NCBI GenBank assembly: GCA_008508345.1
Contig: QNGE01000870.1
Location: 99,280-163,279 of the forward strand
Length of the DNA stretch: 64,000 nucleotides
DNA from: Paragonimus westermani
Lineage: Eukaryota; Platyhelminthes; Trematoda; Plagiorchiida; Troglotrematidae
Direction: 5' to 3'
The notes beneath the pieces are model-generated. The model was not told the origin of the DNA. It did not search any database and saw only the letters and a list, made by a program, of their open reading frames with translations. Below are positions 21,501 through 33,056 of the stretch, in pieces (the first letter of the stretch is position 1; each line of letters begins with the position of its first letter). The position numbers and the translations under genes are program-made.

Positions 21501-24019
21501 CTTGTCTACTTGGTCACCACAGTACGGTTCGTCCATCCAGTCACGACCTATCGATTCTGCAAGTAACCCTCATTCGTCCGTTCTGTTTAACACGTTGTCA
21601 TCCAGCATGAAATGTTAGCTGATAAAGGCAAAAATCCAGTAGCCGATCGCAGCATAAAAAGTAAGCAGATGGACCGTAATTAGATAACAGGAGATGGGAT
21701 AAAAGGGCGCACTTGATGATGTGTACTAGAGTAGGCAATTCAGTGTTTGTATGATCATTTCCATCGTGCACGGTGAAGACAGTTCGATTCACACATAGTT
21801 TAATCGAAGGAGTTGATTTTCTTCGATTACCTCTCATGGAGTGCAAGCCTTTGTGGCTGACTGCACACAGATTCGATCTTAACGTTCCATCTAGAAGTAC
21901 TGTGTATTTAAAGACAATTTCTCAGCCTACTGGTGTAACAACATTCCTAATTTAATATGCTCTAACAATACCGACTCCTTCCTTTGGTTCATCTGTTTAA
22001 CTGATCAACAGTTTATTCGTCATTTTCATTACTTTCACATCCGAGATCACTGCTTTCGAGGATATGGCAGGAAAAGAAACGAAAACTTATCTAGGAGTTT
22101 ATCAGTGAAATATAAACAAGAATCGGTATAGTAAACCGCATCAGAGTTAAACCGAGGCTGTATTCGTGGGGCAAACCTAAATCTGAGAGCACATTTTCTG
22201 AGCAGCGGTGAATCATATTTATGTTTAAGCGACCAATCGGAAGAAAACGAACGAAGACGTACGGGCTCACGTCAAACTTCAAGGTGGCGGTGACTCGCAG
22301 GTATCCCGAAATGGTCACCTAGACAATTGATACGAAGGAAGAAGCTCACGCGGATGAATAGGTAGCCAGTCTAGATAAAGATGTGCACACTGCTGTCCAA
22401 CGGTGTTCATTGCTTCTGGCAATTACTTTATTCAACAGTGAATAATAGAATCGTTTGAGTTAGAATACATAAGGTTCACTTGTTTGCCTGCATCGTTCAT
22501 CCCACAATGAACTGTTGCCCTCCTAAACTGAATACAAGCTAACATTCTATACAATTCGATGCGCCTTTTTTGCTTATCACTTAACGAGTTCGTTTCGGCT
22601 TATTCGTTCACCCATTTTGGTATGACGGTAAAGTTCGTTCTAACTAACACCAATTAAATTGGTGGTATTTTCCGTAATTTTAGCCAGGTGGTGGTCCCAG
22701 AACGAATGAGTCTGTTTCACAAGTTTACAAGCTATAGACGACTGGGTCGCGCACATGTGGTACGGATGCATGTGAGTTCCCACGACTAAGGTGAGTGTGA
22801 TGTAACGCGGCAGCCATAGTTTAGTGTACTCTACGGCGATGTAACTCCGTCCAATTAGGCAATGACATGAACTGTTGAAGACAACTTTGATCTGTGATGT
22901 ATCCGAGGACTGTGACATTGGGCTTCAGCAGTGTTATGTTAACGGTGCTGAATTTCTCTTAGGAGGGGTTTCATTGTGAAAGCGTATTTCCACTCCGATG
23001 TCTCAATGAGTCGCGACCGGCTTGCGATATTCCCGTCTGCTGAGTAATCATATTGATCACTTTCGAGTTTTCAGGTGGTTTGTGTTTTTCAGTCGTACTT
23101 GTGTCAGTTAAATAGGGACTAAACGCATCATTCCGGGTGGGCTGTCATCCTTCTTTACTTTATTCTTTAGCCTGTAACCCTCAATATCCGCTTATCATCA
23201 CATTCTTCTTGGAATAACCCCATGATTATATCCAGTCACGTGGTGCGGTAGTTATTTCAGCCTTCCATGTTCATCAGCTGTATTTATTCAAGTATTTTAT
23301 GGACCAGGAGTAATTGACGAACACTGCCACCAACCGCTTGTCATAATCTCTCGATCCGTTCCTGTACCATGGTTGATGCAACCTGGTACTGATGGACGTA
23401 CAGAAAGTCTTGTTTATCAGTATCGAATTAGCCTGGTAACTGATGCGCACTTATGTATGCGTTCTTGATTGTGGTTGTTAATTTTTTTTGACTTCATACT
23501 GCAGAATGTACCTGATGAGATACAGTGAAGTGTGTTGGAGACATACAACGTGCAAAAGCTGTTTAAGTTCCACGTTCAAGTTTCCCTAATCTTGCGTATT
23601 GCTGATGCATTGTTCTATCTCGTCTATTTATTTTGTCACCTCTAGATGGCAGGTGTAAAGTATTCCGTTTATTTTCCACACACAGCTTTGCTTTCATTGG
23701 TCTTACTAGTGATGTCGTTTGTATTCACATTGAACACTATCTACACTTGATCACAGCCTTCCCATTCGGATGAGTCTGTTGGCTAGCGCATTTCGTAAGG
23801 AAGCACTAGACTTGAGTTTCGTTCTTATTTGAACACATCAGTAATGCACATCATTGTCCAGACTAGAGTTTGCAGTCCGACTCCCGTGCTTGTGAGACTG
23901 GCGTGTTGATTATAAAACCATTATGGGTAATGTTCAGCTTGCATGATCATTTCGAGAGGGAAGAATGTTGACCGTAGTTTTACCTTGTGACGGATCTAGG
24001 AGCATCACCATTCGTATAG
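12512..24019. other. Long stretch without a recognised gene
   Basis: 11.5 kb with no recognised protein. The longest open stretches (for example 120 codons at 12569, 139 at 15187, 136 at 19569) are near the length expected by chance in this amount of DNA. Three successive + strand open stretches around 14779-15606 are the only cluster worth a second look. AT content is similar to the introns. Confidence 0.5.
15185..15602 (+). other. Unassigned open stretch flanked by splice-like sites
   Basis: Open for about 139 codons after TTTCAG and ending at CAG before GTAATA. The translation contains LALKDGSIDQEFRLNLTPL and hydrophobic runs; no family was recognised. It is preceded in other frames by open stretches at 14779-15000 and 14975-15178, which would need frame shifts to join. 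The length alone is compatible with chance. It may be an internal exon, a decayed gene, or nothing. Confidence 0.2.
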
Positions 24020-25102
24020 AAAGTCGACGGTGGTGGTCTTTCTAGACTTACAGTCTACTTTCCATTCAATTGCTCGTAACGTTCTCTGAAACTACCCTGT
24101 TCGCACGGGATTTCAACAGGAATACGTGAATCTGTTGACGTCACTGTATGTCCAATCTTTTTGTACGGTGAGGGTTTATGGACAACTGTTTCGGGCGTTC
24201 GTCACTTCTGGTGGCGTTCTTCATAAATGTCTAATCTCCCCCCATCTGTTCAAATTTGTCACGGATGACATTTTGGTAAGTGCGCTTGAAGAACTCAGTG
24301 AGCCTGATGCTGAGATTATACGGACAATATTGTCTTACTCGACCTCTCTATAAAAACTGTTCGGACCCCCATGCTGAACTTGGAGAGTGGGCGGCCTGGT
24401 TTGTATGGAATACTCTTCGCATCTTCAAGCCTGGGGTATTCTCACTCCCACTTTGTTTATTGCAGGCAATTCATTGGAGACTGTGAGCATATTCACATAC
24501 TTGGGTAGCACTATCTCGTCAACTTGTTACATTGTTGATGAGATATCAGCGAAGATATCAGTGACGTGAGTTGCTTTGTCAACGGACGTCATCTGTGACA
24601 CCAAAAAGGTGTCTAGCTGTCGCCAAAAGTAAGGGTGTTTAATCACGTTCACCGAAGCGTATTCCGGAACGCTAATGATGCGCGAATAATTGGTCAACCA
24701 ATCACGTTGCGCAGCCTGTGATGGTTTGGTCACGTTTACCGTACTGAACACTACATACTGAGACAACCAGAAGTTGGGTAAGATTGCGGGGTAGTCAGGG
24801 GACATCGTGATCACGAAATATGAAGGCAGTGATTGCTCCGTTGAGTAGAGTGGGTAGGTGTCGCCCACCTGGCTGGGGTCCTCGTGACCATTCAACCCGC
24901 AGGTTCGTTATCCAAGGTGGCGAGTGTGCCACAGTCAGTGGCCTGCTTGAATTCATACCATTTCTAATTCTCCCATTTAATTTTTTTAAAACACTTTCAG
25001 CGATGTTTTCTTCTTGGACATTTTAAGTCATTGTTGAGATGAGCGGCGGTCCAGACCAAAGTACGTTCCGGTCAGGCTGGTGGCTGTTGTTATGATGATG
25101 CA
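24020..25102 (+). mobile_element. LINE (RTE/CR1-like) fragment, RT to 3' end, internally deleted
   Basis: The frame from 24027 reads TVVVFLDLQSTFHSIARNVL, matching RT motif A (FLDFKxAFDSxDR). One in-frame TGA follows, then NLLTSLY, VRVYGQL and the motif B region GGVLHKCLISPHLFKFVTDD (canonical GVRQGCPLSPFLFNFVxDD). The YxDD catalytic block is absent: the sequence jumps at about 24355 to the later FTYLGSTISS block (about 24495-24530). It continues with LR, a stop, and WFGHVYRTEHYIL (about 24708-24760), the counterpart of the LRWLGHVLRM motif, then PGWGPRD (about 24870). The 3' untranslated end finishes in TTATGATGATG, the short ATG-repeat tail. Inactive. Confidence 0.85.
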
Positions 25103-27460
25103 GAGTATGAGATCCTATCATTTCATAATATTAATTGACTTTTTAATTGCTCCCAACTTACACGTTGATGTGGTCAGACATTTCCCCCACTTATCACGAA
25201 TTCTTTTTAATCCCAACATCGGTAGTGAAATCAATTCAATTTATTTGAATGAATTATACTTTTTGAATAAGCTTGGGAGGAGACTTAACTCCACACCACC
25301 GACACTCAATTTGTTATTAGAACAACGTTCACTAAACGCGAGAACTGACAGAACACGTTCAATGAAGATGCTTCCATCACTTAGCACATACGTTCTCGAG
25401 TCAGTTGTGAATTCCCGACATTCATATAATTAGAGCCTATGCTGGGGTCGAACCAGAATAGATCTAGTAGTTAGAGCCAAGGAGATTTCTGTTTACTAGT
25501 GATTGACTGGAAGTGCACTACGAAGGCATGACCAGATTTGTTTTCCCGCCATGTTTGACAAACAGAACATAATGGTTCTTTATTAGGCAGACGACAAGTT
25601 ATATCAGTTGTGACATTTCGTACACAACTTCCCTGTTATATTCTGAAGAGATAAATAATAACCAGTCAAATATACAGATGTAAAACCAGTATACTGGGCT
25701 GTTATAACACAGCATTTAATGCACTTGCGCTGCATATCAGAGCAGTCAAGCCCATGAGCTAGCGGCAAGCAGACGATCCTTCAGTTGACAATCGATACGG
25801 CGAATCAGCTAAGTAACTCGTTGTAAATTCGCTTACACTGAAATGCATATGCGAATGTTACTAGACTGTTTTGAAAATTCGGCAGCGCTTTTAACCAGTA
25901 ATCGTAACTGAAAAAATGGAACACTTTGTAGGTATTAACGCATTTATGTTCTACGGATTGTTTCACAATTTCGTCACTGGGGAACGACATCGTTTGAGTA
26001 GGAACCATCAGTACAGACGAACGTTCACCCTTTTCACTTTTTAAAGGCATGTGACCATTTAGTGTTTGTATTATATTCCATCCCATTTTTTGTCGTCATG
26101 CCGAATTATGTCAAATCACGCCATATATGTTTATGTGATACACTAAATATGGCACACTGTTGAATAAGTTCTCCTAGACTCGAATGTAGGTTCGTCTTGC
26201 AACAACGGTGATTAGTGATCTGTTAAATCAACCAAACCCTGGAGTGTATTCCAACCCCATTGTTCTGCAGTATCAATTGTACCCTTAGTATTCCGTTTAA
26301 CTCCCAAGAGCGTTTGGCATTTTATGAGTATAGTTAATTGCTGGTCAGTTAAGTTTCTGATTTCGGTAGCTGTTTTAATTTGAGACGAGTCAACCTCGAA
26401 TACTGATTGTGGGTGTCGTTCAGTCACTGAAATGTGACAGTCTGTTCTAAAAAATGGTCATATTCCTGCATGGGAACTGGTCTTCCTTAGCCAGCGCCCC
26501 ATAGTTTGTTCGACTTGACTTCATGAACAAGTGTTTTTGTCAGTCATATTGCTCAAATGAGATTACAGATGTGTGATGTCGGACATTAAATCGGAGGTTA
26601 ATGTTGAATGTGGATTCCGTTTTTCGATAGGCAGAAATTTTTGTTCAGGGTATCAGATAGAAATTGCACCAGGTTTCACATTCTTCATTCAGCACCAGCC
26701 TACCACGTTAGTCAAAATACTACTTTAATAGTCATTAGGTTATTTTTAACTGACACGTTAACGAACTTTTTGGCGCATCTAAAAAAATGTATCGTTGAAT
26801 TCTCCACACCATTAACTTGACCAAACATTATGCTTTTCATCCTGTAACAGATCGATGCACTCTAATTTTTCAGGTCAGGTTTGATAGATCAGATTACGCT
26901 TGATGTTCAGAAGTGATCCCTGACTCAATGTAGATCCTTTTGTTTGTCGCACAGTGTATCTGTTGATAGAACTCAGTGCCTGGTTAATCTGTTTTCGACT
27001 TTAACTTGGAAAATACACACTTGTTGGAATCTATAGTAATTCACCTCAAATACCTACTTTATGTGATTGTTGAATACGGTAAGAACTGCCCACCCGGGGT
27101 GGCGAGATTAACGTTGAATTCGCTGAGGCGAGATTACTTCTAAAAACTAGCTTAAGAGGTAAAATTAAATGTGACGTTAACTGTGGTCCTCATAAGTCTG
27201 TTTATCACACTAATAATAATCATGTAGCTGAATCAAGACGGACATCTTTCAAGAGCAGAGTATAAGCTATTTCTCCTCGCCACCTATAACATTTTACTAC
27301 GTTAAAGAAACCTTTGTTACTATTAATAAGTAGTCGACAGTTTGCGATTCATTTGCGTCATTTTCGCATCCAGAATAAAGTCACACTTTGCTATAAAGTT
27401 CAAATTAGACGCCTTGATAATAGATTTTATACAGATATCTTTAGTTGGACAAATACATGT
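25103..27460. other. No recognised gene
   Basis: 2.4 kb of AT-rich DNA between the LINE tail and the TA-rich tract before the Penelope-like element. Open stretches at 25080 (+, 117 codons) and 25805 (-, 93 codons) match no known family. Confidence 0.5.
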
Positions 27461-27492
27461 ATACATAAATATATACATATATATATATATAA
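27461..27492. repeat. TA-rich microsatellite, 5' flank of Penelope-like element
   Basis: A run of ATACATAAATATATACATATA and TA repeats immediately before the first Penelope-like coding similarity. It shares the 16-mer TATATACATATATATA with the tract just after the element (about 29263-29278). Confidence 0.8.
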
Positions 27493-27513
27493 GTAAAGCG
27501 CTGAGGACACTTA

Positions 27514-29132
27514 GGAAGAACGACCATATTGAACAGACAAGATTATAAAGAAAAAGCGAACGATCTCCCAAAAGACTCCACAACGTATGAACATGTCACA
27601 GGGGAACCTACGAAAAGTCTGAGAGCTCTGATCATCAAAACTGTGACAGCTCTCAAGAAAAAGTAATCACTCACAGAGGAACAGGCTAAACACCTTAGAC
27701 CAATTGAGGGACCAGTGCCACGATTATACGGGCTACCAAAGGTCCACAAGGATCAAACACCAGTGAGACCAATCGTTGTATCCAGGACGGCCCCAAACTA
27801 CCAAGTGGCGAAGTTCCTCTTTCGTATTCTCCGACCGTGTTTACCTCACGACAACCACGACGCAAACAGCTCAGCAGATTTCCTGAGACAGATTAAGGGC
27901 CTAGAATTGGAAGAAGACGATGCACTGGTTTCCTTCGATGTTACGTTGCTTTTCACTAACATACCGAAGGAACTTGCGGCAGAAAGTATGAAGCACCTTA
28001 TAAGTAAGGACGACAGCCTCCGCAATAGAACGAATCTCTCTATAAAGGAATCGATTCAGTTACTGCAGCTCTGCATGGAGACTTACTTACAATTTGACGG
28101 CCGAGTCTACTTGCAAAAGAGAGGCACACCAATGGGATCACCTATATCAGGATTGCTTGCTGATGCCGTAATGAAACATTTCGAATCTGAAGCCTTCCAG
28201 ACATTCAAACCTAAGGTGTGGCTCCGATATGGGATTGATACATTTGTTGTTTTACCTCAGACTCAGCTTGACCAGTTCCACAGCTGTCTGAATAACGTAA
28301 TAGATGGGATAACCTTTACACGCGAGAAAGAAGAGAACTCACACCTGGCGTTTATCGATGTACTGATCATAAGACGACCTGATGACAAACTTGAAACCAC
28401 TGTCTATCGTAAACCGACAACAACTGATATCATTCTCAGATTCGATAGCAATCATCCAGCATGTCACCTCAAAAGCTGTGTGTGAACATTATTTCGACGT
28501 GCAGACACGCACTGTAGCTCGCCCGAACTCAGAAGACAGGAATGAAAACACTTGTTCAAACTGTTTGCTTCTAATGGATACCCCAGTAGTTTCATAAAGG
28601 CATCTATCAGATGGCCCACAAGAAGTGAATGTGAAAAACCTAGAACACGAATGACATTGCCATATATTCACGGCACATATGAAGCAATACAAAGGATGCT
28701 GCAACCACTGGGCATCCAAGTATCACACAAGCCAAACTCAACACTCCGTTCGGCTCTGATGAACGCTAAGCATCATGTAGAACCACACGAACAGTCTGGC
28801 GTAGTCTACGCGATTCTATGCCTCGGGTGTGACCAACAGTATGTGGGGGAGACAGGCAAACAGCTGTGCACACGCGTGCACGACGTGCAATGCGACGAGC
28901 CGACTCTAGATCACAACTGTGACACTACTGCGCGGACACTGGTCACGAGGTCAACATACACCATGCGAAGGTGGTCGCGCGGGCGAAAATGAAAGGGGAA
29001 CGGCTTGTACTCGAAGCTCTCTATTCGCGGAATTCGTTCAATCGACACGTTGACATAGACAGCCACTACGTCAGCATCGTTGACAGTGAAACGAAAAGCC
29101 AGAGAAGACAGACGTACAGGCGGACACGGTGA
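27514..29132 (+). pseudogene. Penelope-like RT/GIY-YIG polyprotein pseudogene
   Basis: The reading frame starts around TTILNRQDYKEKA, then DSTTYEHVTGEP and LYGLPKVHK (27722-27748). RPIVVSRTAPNYQVAKFL, FDVTLLFTNIP (RT motif A) and GTPMGSPISGLLADAVM (motif B) follow. Motif C at 28227-28238 reads YGID where active elements have YVDD, so one catalytic Asp is missing. HLAFIDVLI, VYRKPT and NGYPSSFI lead to the GIY-YIG part (GVVYAI...CDQQYVGETGKQL, 28798-28870), then CADTGHEVN and RNSFNRHVDID, ending in TGA at 29130. In-frame stops are TAA 27664, TGA 28483, TGA 28543 and, after a frameshift near 28890, TGA 28920. It cannot make an active protein. Confidence 0.9.
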
Positions 29133-29166
29133 GCGGTAGAACAATCTCATTCCGACACATTTATTT

Positions 29167-29247
29167 GTTTGATAACGGATCCTAGTGTGGATTTGAACGG
29201 TCACAATAAATCGTTCACCACTCAGTGTCTGCCCTCTTTTTCGATTA
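29167..29247 (+). repeat. Penelope-like element 3' end, copy 1
   Basis: 81 bases from GTTTGATAACGGATCC to CGATTA, including AATAAA (29205-29210). Paired with 52237-52317, which has the same length and about six differences counted by eye. It marks the 3' terminus of the family. Confidence 0.9.
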
Positions 29248-29281
29248 ATTTAAATATATATGTATATACATATATATACAT
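29248..29281. repeat. TA-rich microsatellite, 3' flank of Penelope-like element
   Basis: ATTTAAATATATATGTATATA followed by CATATATATACAT. It shares the 16-mer TATATACATATATATA with the 5' flank. This may be a target-site duplication or two ends of a split microsatellite. Confidence 0.75.
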
Positions 29282-32200
29282 CTTCTATGCAGATGTCTTA
29301 CTAACTACTTGAGGTTGCAATAAACCGACAGACTGACAACTCCAATTATACATTGGATTACACGAATGTTGATGGAAAGGGAGCAGCTTTCATTCTTCCA
29401 CTCCATTGGCGAGGTTGCAATTGAGGCAGATCCTCATAACGTGCCAAAATTGCTGACAGCCACATGTTGCCGGCAACTAACACCTAGCTCCATTCATATA
29501 TAATGTCTATAAAACCACAAATATCTTGTCTCGCGAGTTGTTCGAGGCCAAACAGAAATTGTTTATGCAGAAGTGAATAATTCAGTCGGTAAGTTTGAAA
29601 GATATACATGTATATTCGTAACCTCGAGCTGTATCCTTGATTGTTCTATGTCATGCCGAGTTTGTATGTGAGAGTCAGTTGCAGTGTCAAACATCGACTG
29701 GCAAAATAGTCCCATTTCTAGGCACTCACCACCATGCTGTAGTTATTGGCGTTACAGTGAACTTTACAACTGAATTGTAAGTTGGCCATTGAATGGGGAG
29801 GTGACGGTGTTCTAAGACAGTAGACGTCGCGTCGGCTCATTACTGCAATTTTCTCCAACGTTCAACACCCACGTCAAACCAAATATGATACGATAAACAC
29901 ATCTTCAGAATATTAATTGCGTGGAGTAACCAGCGTATGTAGTCCAGTGGTAATCGGTGACAAAATTGAAGTATTCCCTGCTACATTCCGACACCCTGAA
30001 ACACTGATTCCACAATCCACAAACTACTTCGCTGTCTAAAAATGGCAGGACTTGTCTACAATCAACTGCCTACAGACATGTTGTGCGATGACTTATGTTA
30101 CCAGTTATAAAGTGAAACGGATCACATATAATAATAGGAAACTTGAAGTTTGCTGTACAAACAAAGAGCTTTGCAACACAGGCAGACAATGTACGTTATA
30201 CCCAACCTAATTTTGCAAAAGTACCTTGCAACTTAAAAGTGCTGTCTGTAGCCGGAACAACCAAGCCCAGCATTTAAATGGTTTCACATAATATACATGC
30301 TGTATGCTGAATCACATATGGAGTTATCATTGGCATATACAATGTCAGTCGACTTATTGCCTGGCGAAAGTTCTATCCGAAGAGGGTTTGAGCCCCCGGA
30401 TGCTTTTTCTCCAGTGTTCCCTACGGCGTAATTAAGTGGCATTTGTGGAAATTGATACCTCTGTTGAACGCCATTCAAGAACGTTGACGCTTTGGAAGAT
30501 TGGTTCAAACTGCTCCTAAAACGGTTTCAACTAATCTTCACAACATTGTGAACATCCAGCGTAAAGGAAACAGCTCCTAAAATCCGACTGACAATAAACA
30601 TTTTGACACCTACATTTTATAATTATTCAATGAATCTATATGCGTATTTTAAGACAACCATGGAGAAGCAGACATCTTTTCGGTGCACCAGCGGCCAGAT
30701 AGCAGGCCCCTAGTTTTTAGCAATATGTGCTAGTCTCTGTGACCGATCATACGTCTTTAGGTCGCGGCAACTATGGGGTTTTTCAAAATGATGTCTGTTT
30801 CTAAACTCACTGAGAAAAAAATTTCAGTCTCACCAGAATTGAGGTGTTTTTCAGGAGCAGTCTCTTATCTGTGGATCTGTGTGGTAGGTAAGGTTTTCAT
30901 ACAGATCTTGCGTAGATCCCATCGCCGCTATAAAGCTGTAGAAGCGCTCACCAACAGTGCCCGGCATGTGGTTCTCATGAGCTCGTCATTCTTCACGTGT
31001 AGACTACTGATATATTAAAATCGACCGAAAAATTGGTACAAATGATCCTTAGGCTTATATTACGATTGTTTTCAGGAGATAAAAAACTGGTTGTTATGGT
31101 GTGAAACTACGGATTTTTGGCAGGTTTCTGAAAATTTACTTACGTCTACCGCAACTTGAACAATTTTATGCGTGTTACATAGTTGTCTTTTGTGGCGTGT
31201 CAGCACCCCACAAATTGTTTGCAAGTTATGAACAATCTCAGTGTGTCAGTGCATCGCTCGTGAACATGCAGATTGAAGGTTTCTGTTTCAAATCGAAAGA
31301 ATCAATGACCAACGAGCGCATTTGCGTCCGTACTTTTTCCATTTCACAAGGTCAAATATACCATGACTGCGTGCAGTTCTGACAGCCTCTGAACTACTAC
31401 TTGTTGAAGAGGTAATGACTGTAAACTGAACTCTATTCACAGTTGTTCATGAAGTTCTCATTTTCAGTCAACCCTTTCTGAACAGAAGCAGCATACTTTT
31501 GTTTCGCCTCCGCTAAATCTCACTGCTAGTTCATATTTGGTTACAGACCACGCTTTCATGTGACGAGCATGTTGACCACTGAGCTGTTGATCCTACGTTA
31601 CGCGCGAACGAATTATCATCTGCAAACTCTCGGCCAAATTAGCTCACGAGCAACGCACAGATTGCCCAACCAACTCAACTGGAGACAGTAAATCTGCTAT
31701 CAACCCCACTCGATGACCCCGTTACCAGGACTCCACTCCAAGCTGAAATCACAAACTTTTCGGAAATATTTTGGCTACTGTTACGTAGTGGGTGATTTGG
31801 TTTGAACAATTTGATTAAATAGGGCCTGTCTAGTTTGCGTAGCATGATCGTAATATACTGATAGACAGCCATTTACTGGGATCCAGCAGACCAATGTGGC
31901 CGTTCTTTGAGGCTAGTTCAAACCTCGGAAACCATACGAGTACAGAAGCTGACTTCATCAATTTTATGGGTGGCCAATCGAAAAGGAAGATTTATGAATC
32001 ATGAACTAAGCACAATGGATTGTGTGGTCGCTGTGTGGGAGTATACAATACCAGCCTGTGGAGGAATGTAAAAACTACATGGCGGCTGTTTAATAATGAG
32101 CTGTATCCATTAAAATGGTGAATATTGTACAAGTTAGTAACACACCTTGTGGATAATAGCCCAAAGCATTGTGAGGCTGATCGTAAAATCAGTTTATATG

Positions 32201-32941
32201 CACTGCACTCCTCCCACTGGCATCCTCCATCGCTGATCCCTACAAAAGAGCGGTCTGCATCCTCGCACCCACGATCAGCCCACTCTCCACCAACTATCCA
32301 TCAGTAACCATAATAATCGAAGGTCAGTATTATATCTGTTATAGCCACCAACGACAACGGATTGTAGAAAAACACGATGGGCACGTAATAATACACTGTA
32401 TACCGTAAGTCAGGGATTGCATGGTGTTGTTAACAGGAGACAAAATTCAAAATATTAAAATACCACACACTTCTTTCAACTGCGTGCCTAAGTCAAGCAA
32501 CCAATAGAGTGGATGCATGTATGGATTTATAAACAATGATGATACTGTCTGTTCCAGTTCAGCTTGCTGAGCTTCAAGTAATCTTGGTCGGGTGGCAAAC
32601 AAGTAGCTAGCACGCTTCCTTCCAAGATGGGCTTCGGTATAATCAGAATTATGACATAGCATGTTTGAAGAAGGCCACCCGAGGTGACGAAAATGTACTG
32701 TGTTACGGTTTACTGTTAACTTCACTTCATATGCACTTCGCTGGTTGAAAAAATCTGAAATACAATCTCCATACGTTCTAAGCAAACTTGCAAGAATTAA
32801 GCTCTTGATATTCCTCAACCAAGTAATGCATTTCCCCACATAATAATCTAAGAATTGAGGAAATCAAGCTGCATTATGTCGTATATGCCACTGTGGATCA
32901 CGTTGTAGATTTACGAGTGCACAAAAGATCCCACTGTAGTA
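29282..32941. other. No recognised gene
   Basis: 3.7 kb without recognisable coding similarity. The longest open stretch (32447-32839, - strand, 130 codons) is within chance expectation and unassigned. Confidence 0.5.
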
Positions 32942-33056
32942 GTGTGTGCAAATGGGTGATTCTGTTTGTAGTCCCGTTGAGAGGCTCAAGTCGTGTATTG
33001 GTTTCTCGAATAAACAACCTCCGTGCCATCCGCCTTCTAGATTCACAACACTAATA
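32942..33056 (+). repeat. Unclassified dispersed repeat, copy 1
   Basis: The + strand here (GTGTGCAAATGGGTGATTC ... GTGTATTGGTTTCTCGAAT ... CATCCGCCTTCTAGATTCAC) aligns over about 115 bases with the - strand of 51155-51268 (GTGTGCAAATGAGTGTTTC ... GTGTGTTGGTTTCTCCAAT ... CGTCCGCCTTTTGGGTTCAC). Similarity stops at both ends. Short open frames exist in both copies but no protein family was recognised. Confidence 0.7.

Larger units (their letters stand above)
27493..29247 (+). mobile_element. Penelope-like retroelement (RT plus GIY-YIG endonuclease), inactivated
   Basis: Extends from the 5' TA tract to the end of the 3' untranslated region. It carries a Penelope-type reverse transcriptase followed by a GIY-YIG endonuclease, the two-domain order specific to Penelope-like elements. 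The 3' end (29167-29247, with AATAAA at 29205) recurs alone at 52237-52317. It is probably 5'-truncated: coding similarity begins just inside the TA tract and the usual N-terminal region is mostly missing. Both ends abut TA-rich sequence, suggesting insertion into a TA microsatellite. Confidence 0.9.

Noticed and set aside
28911..29204. - strand open stretch opposite the Penelope-like C-terminus
   Set aside because: Shadow of the + strand coding sequence.
32447..32839. 130-codon open stretch on - strand
   Set aside because: Chance length; low-complexity hydrophobic and mixed content; no recognised motif or splice context.
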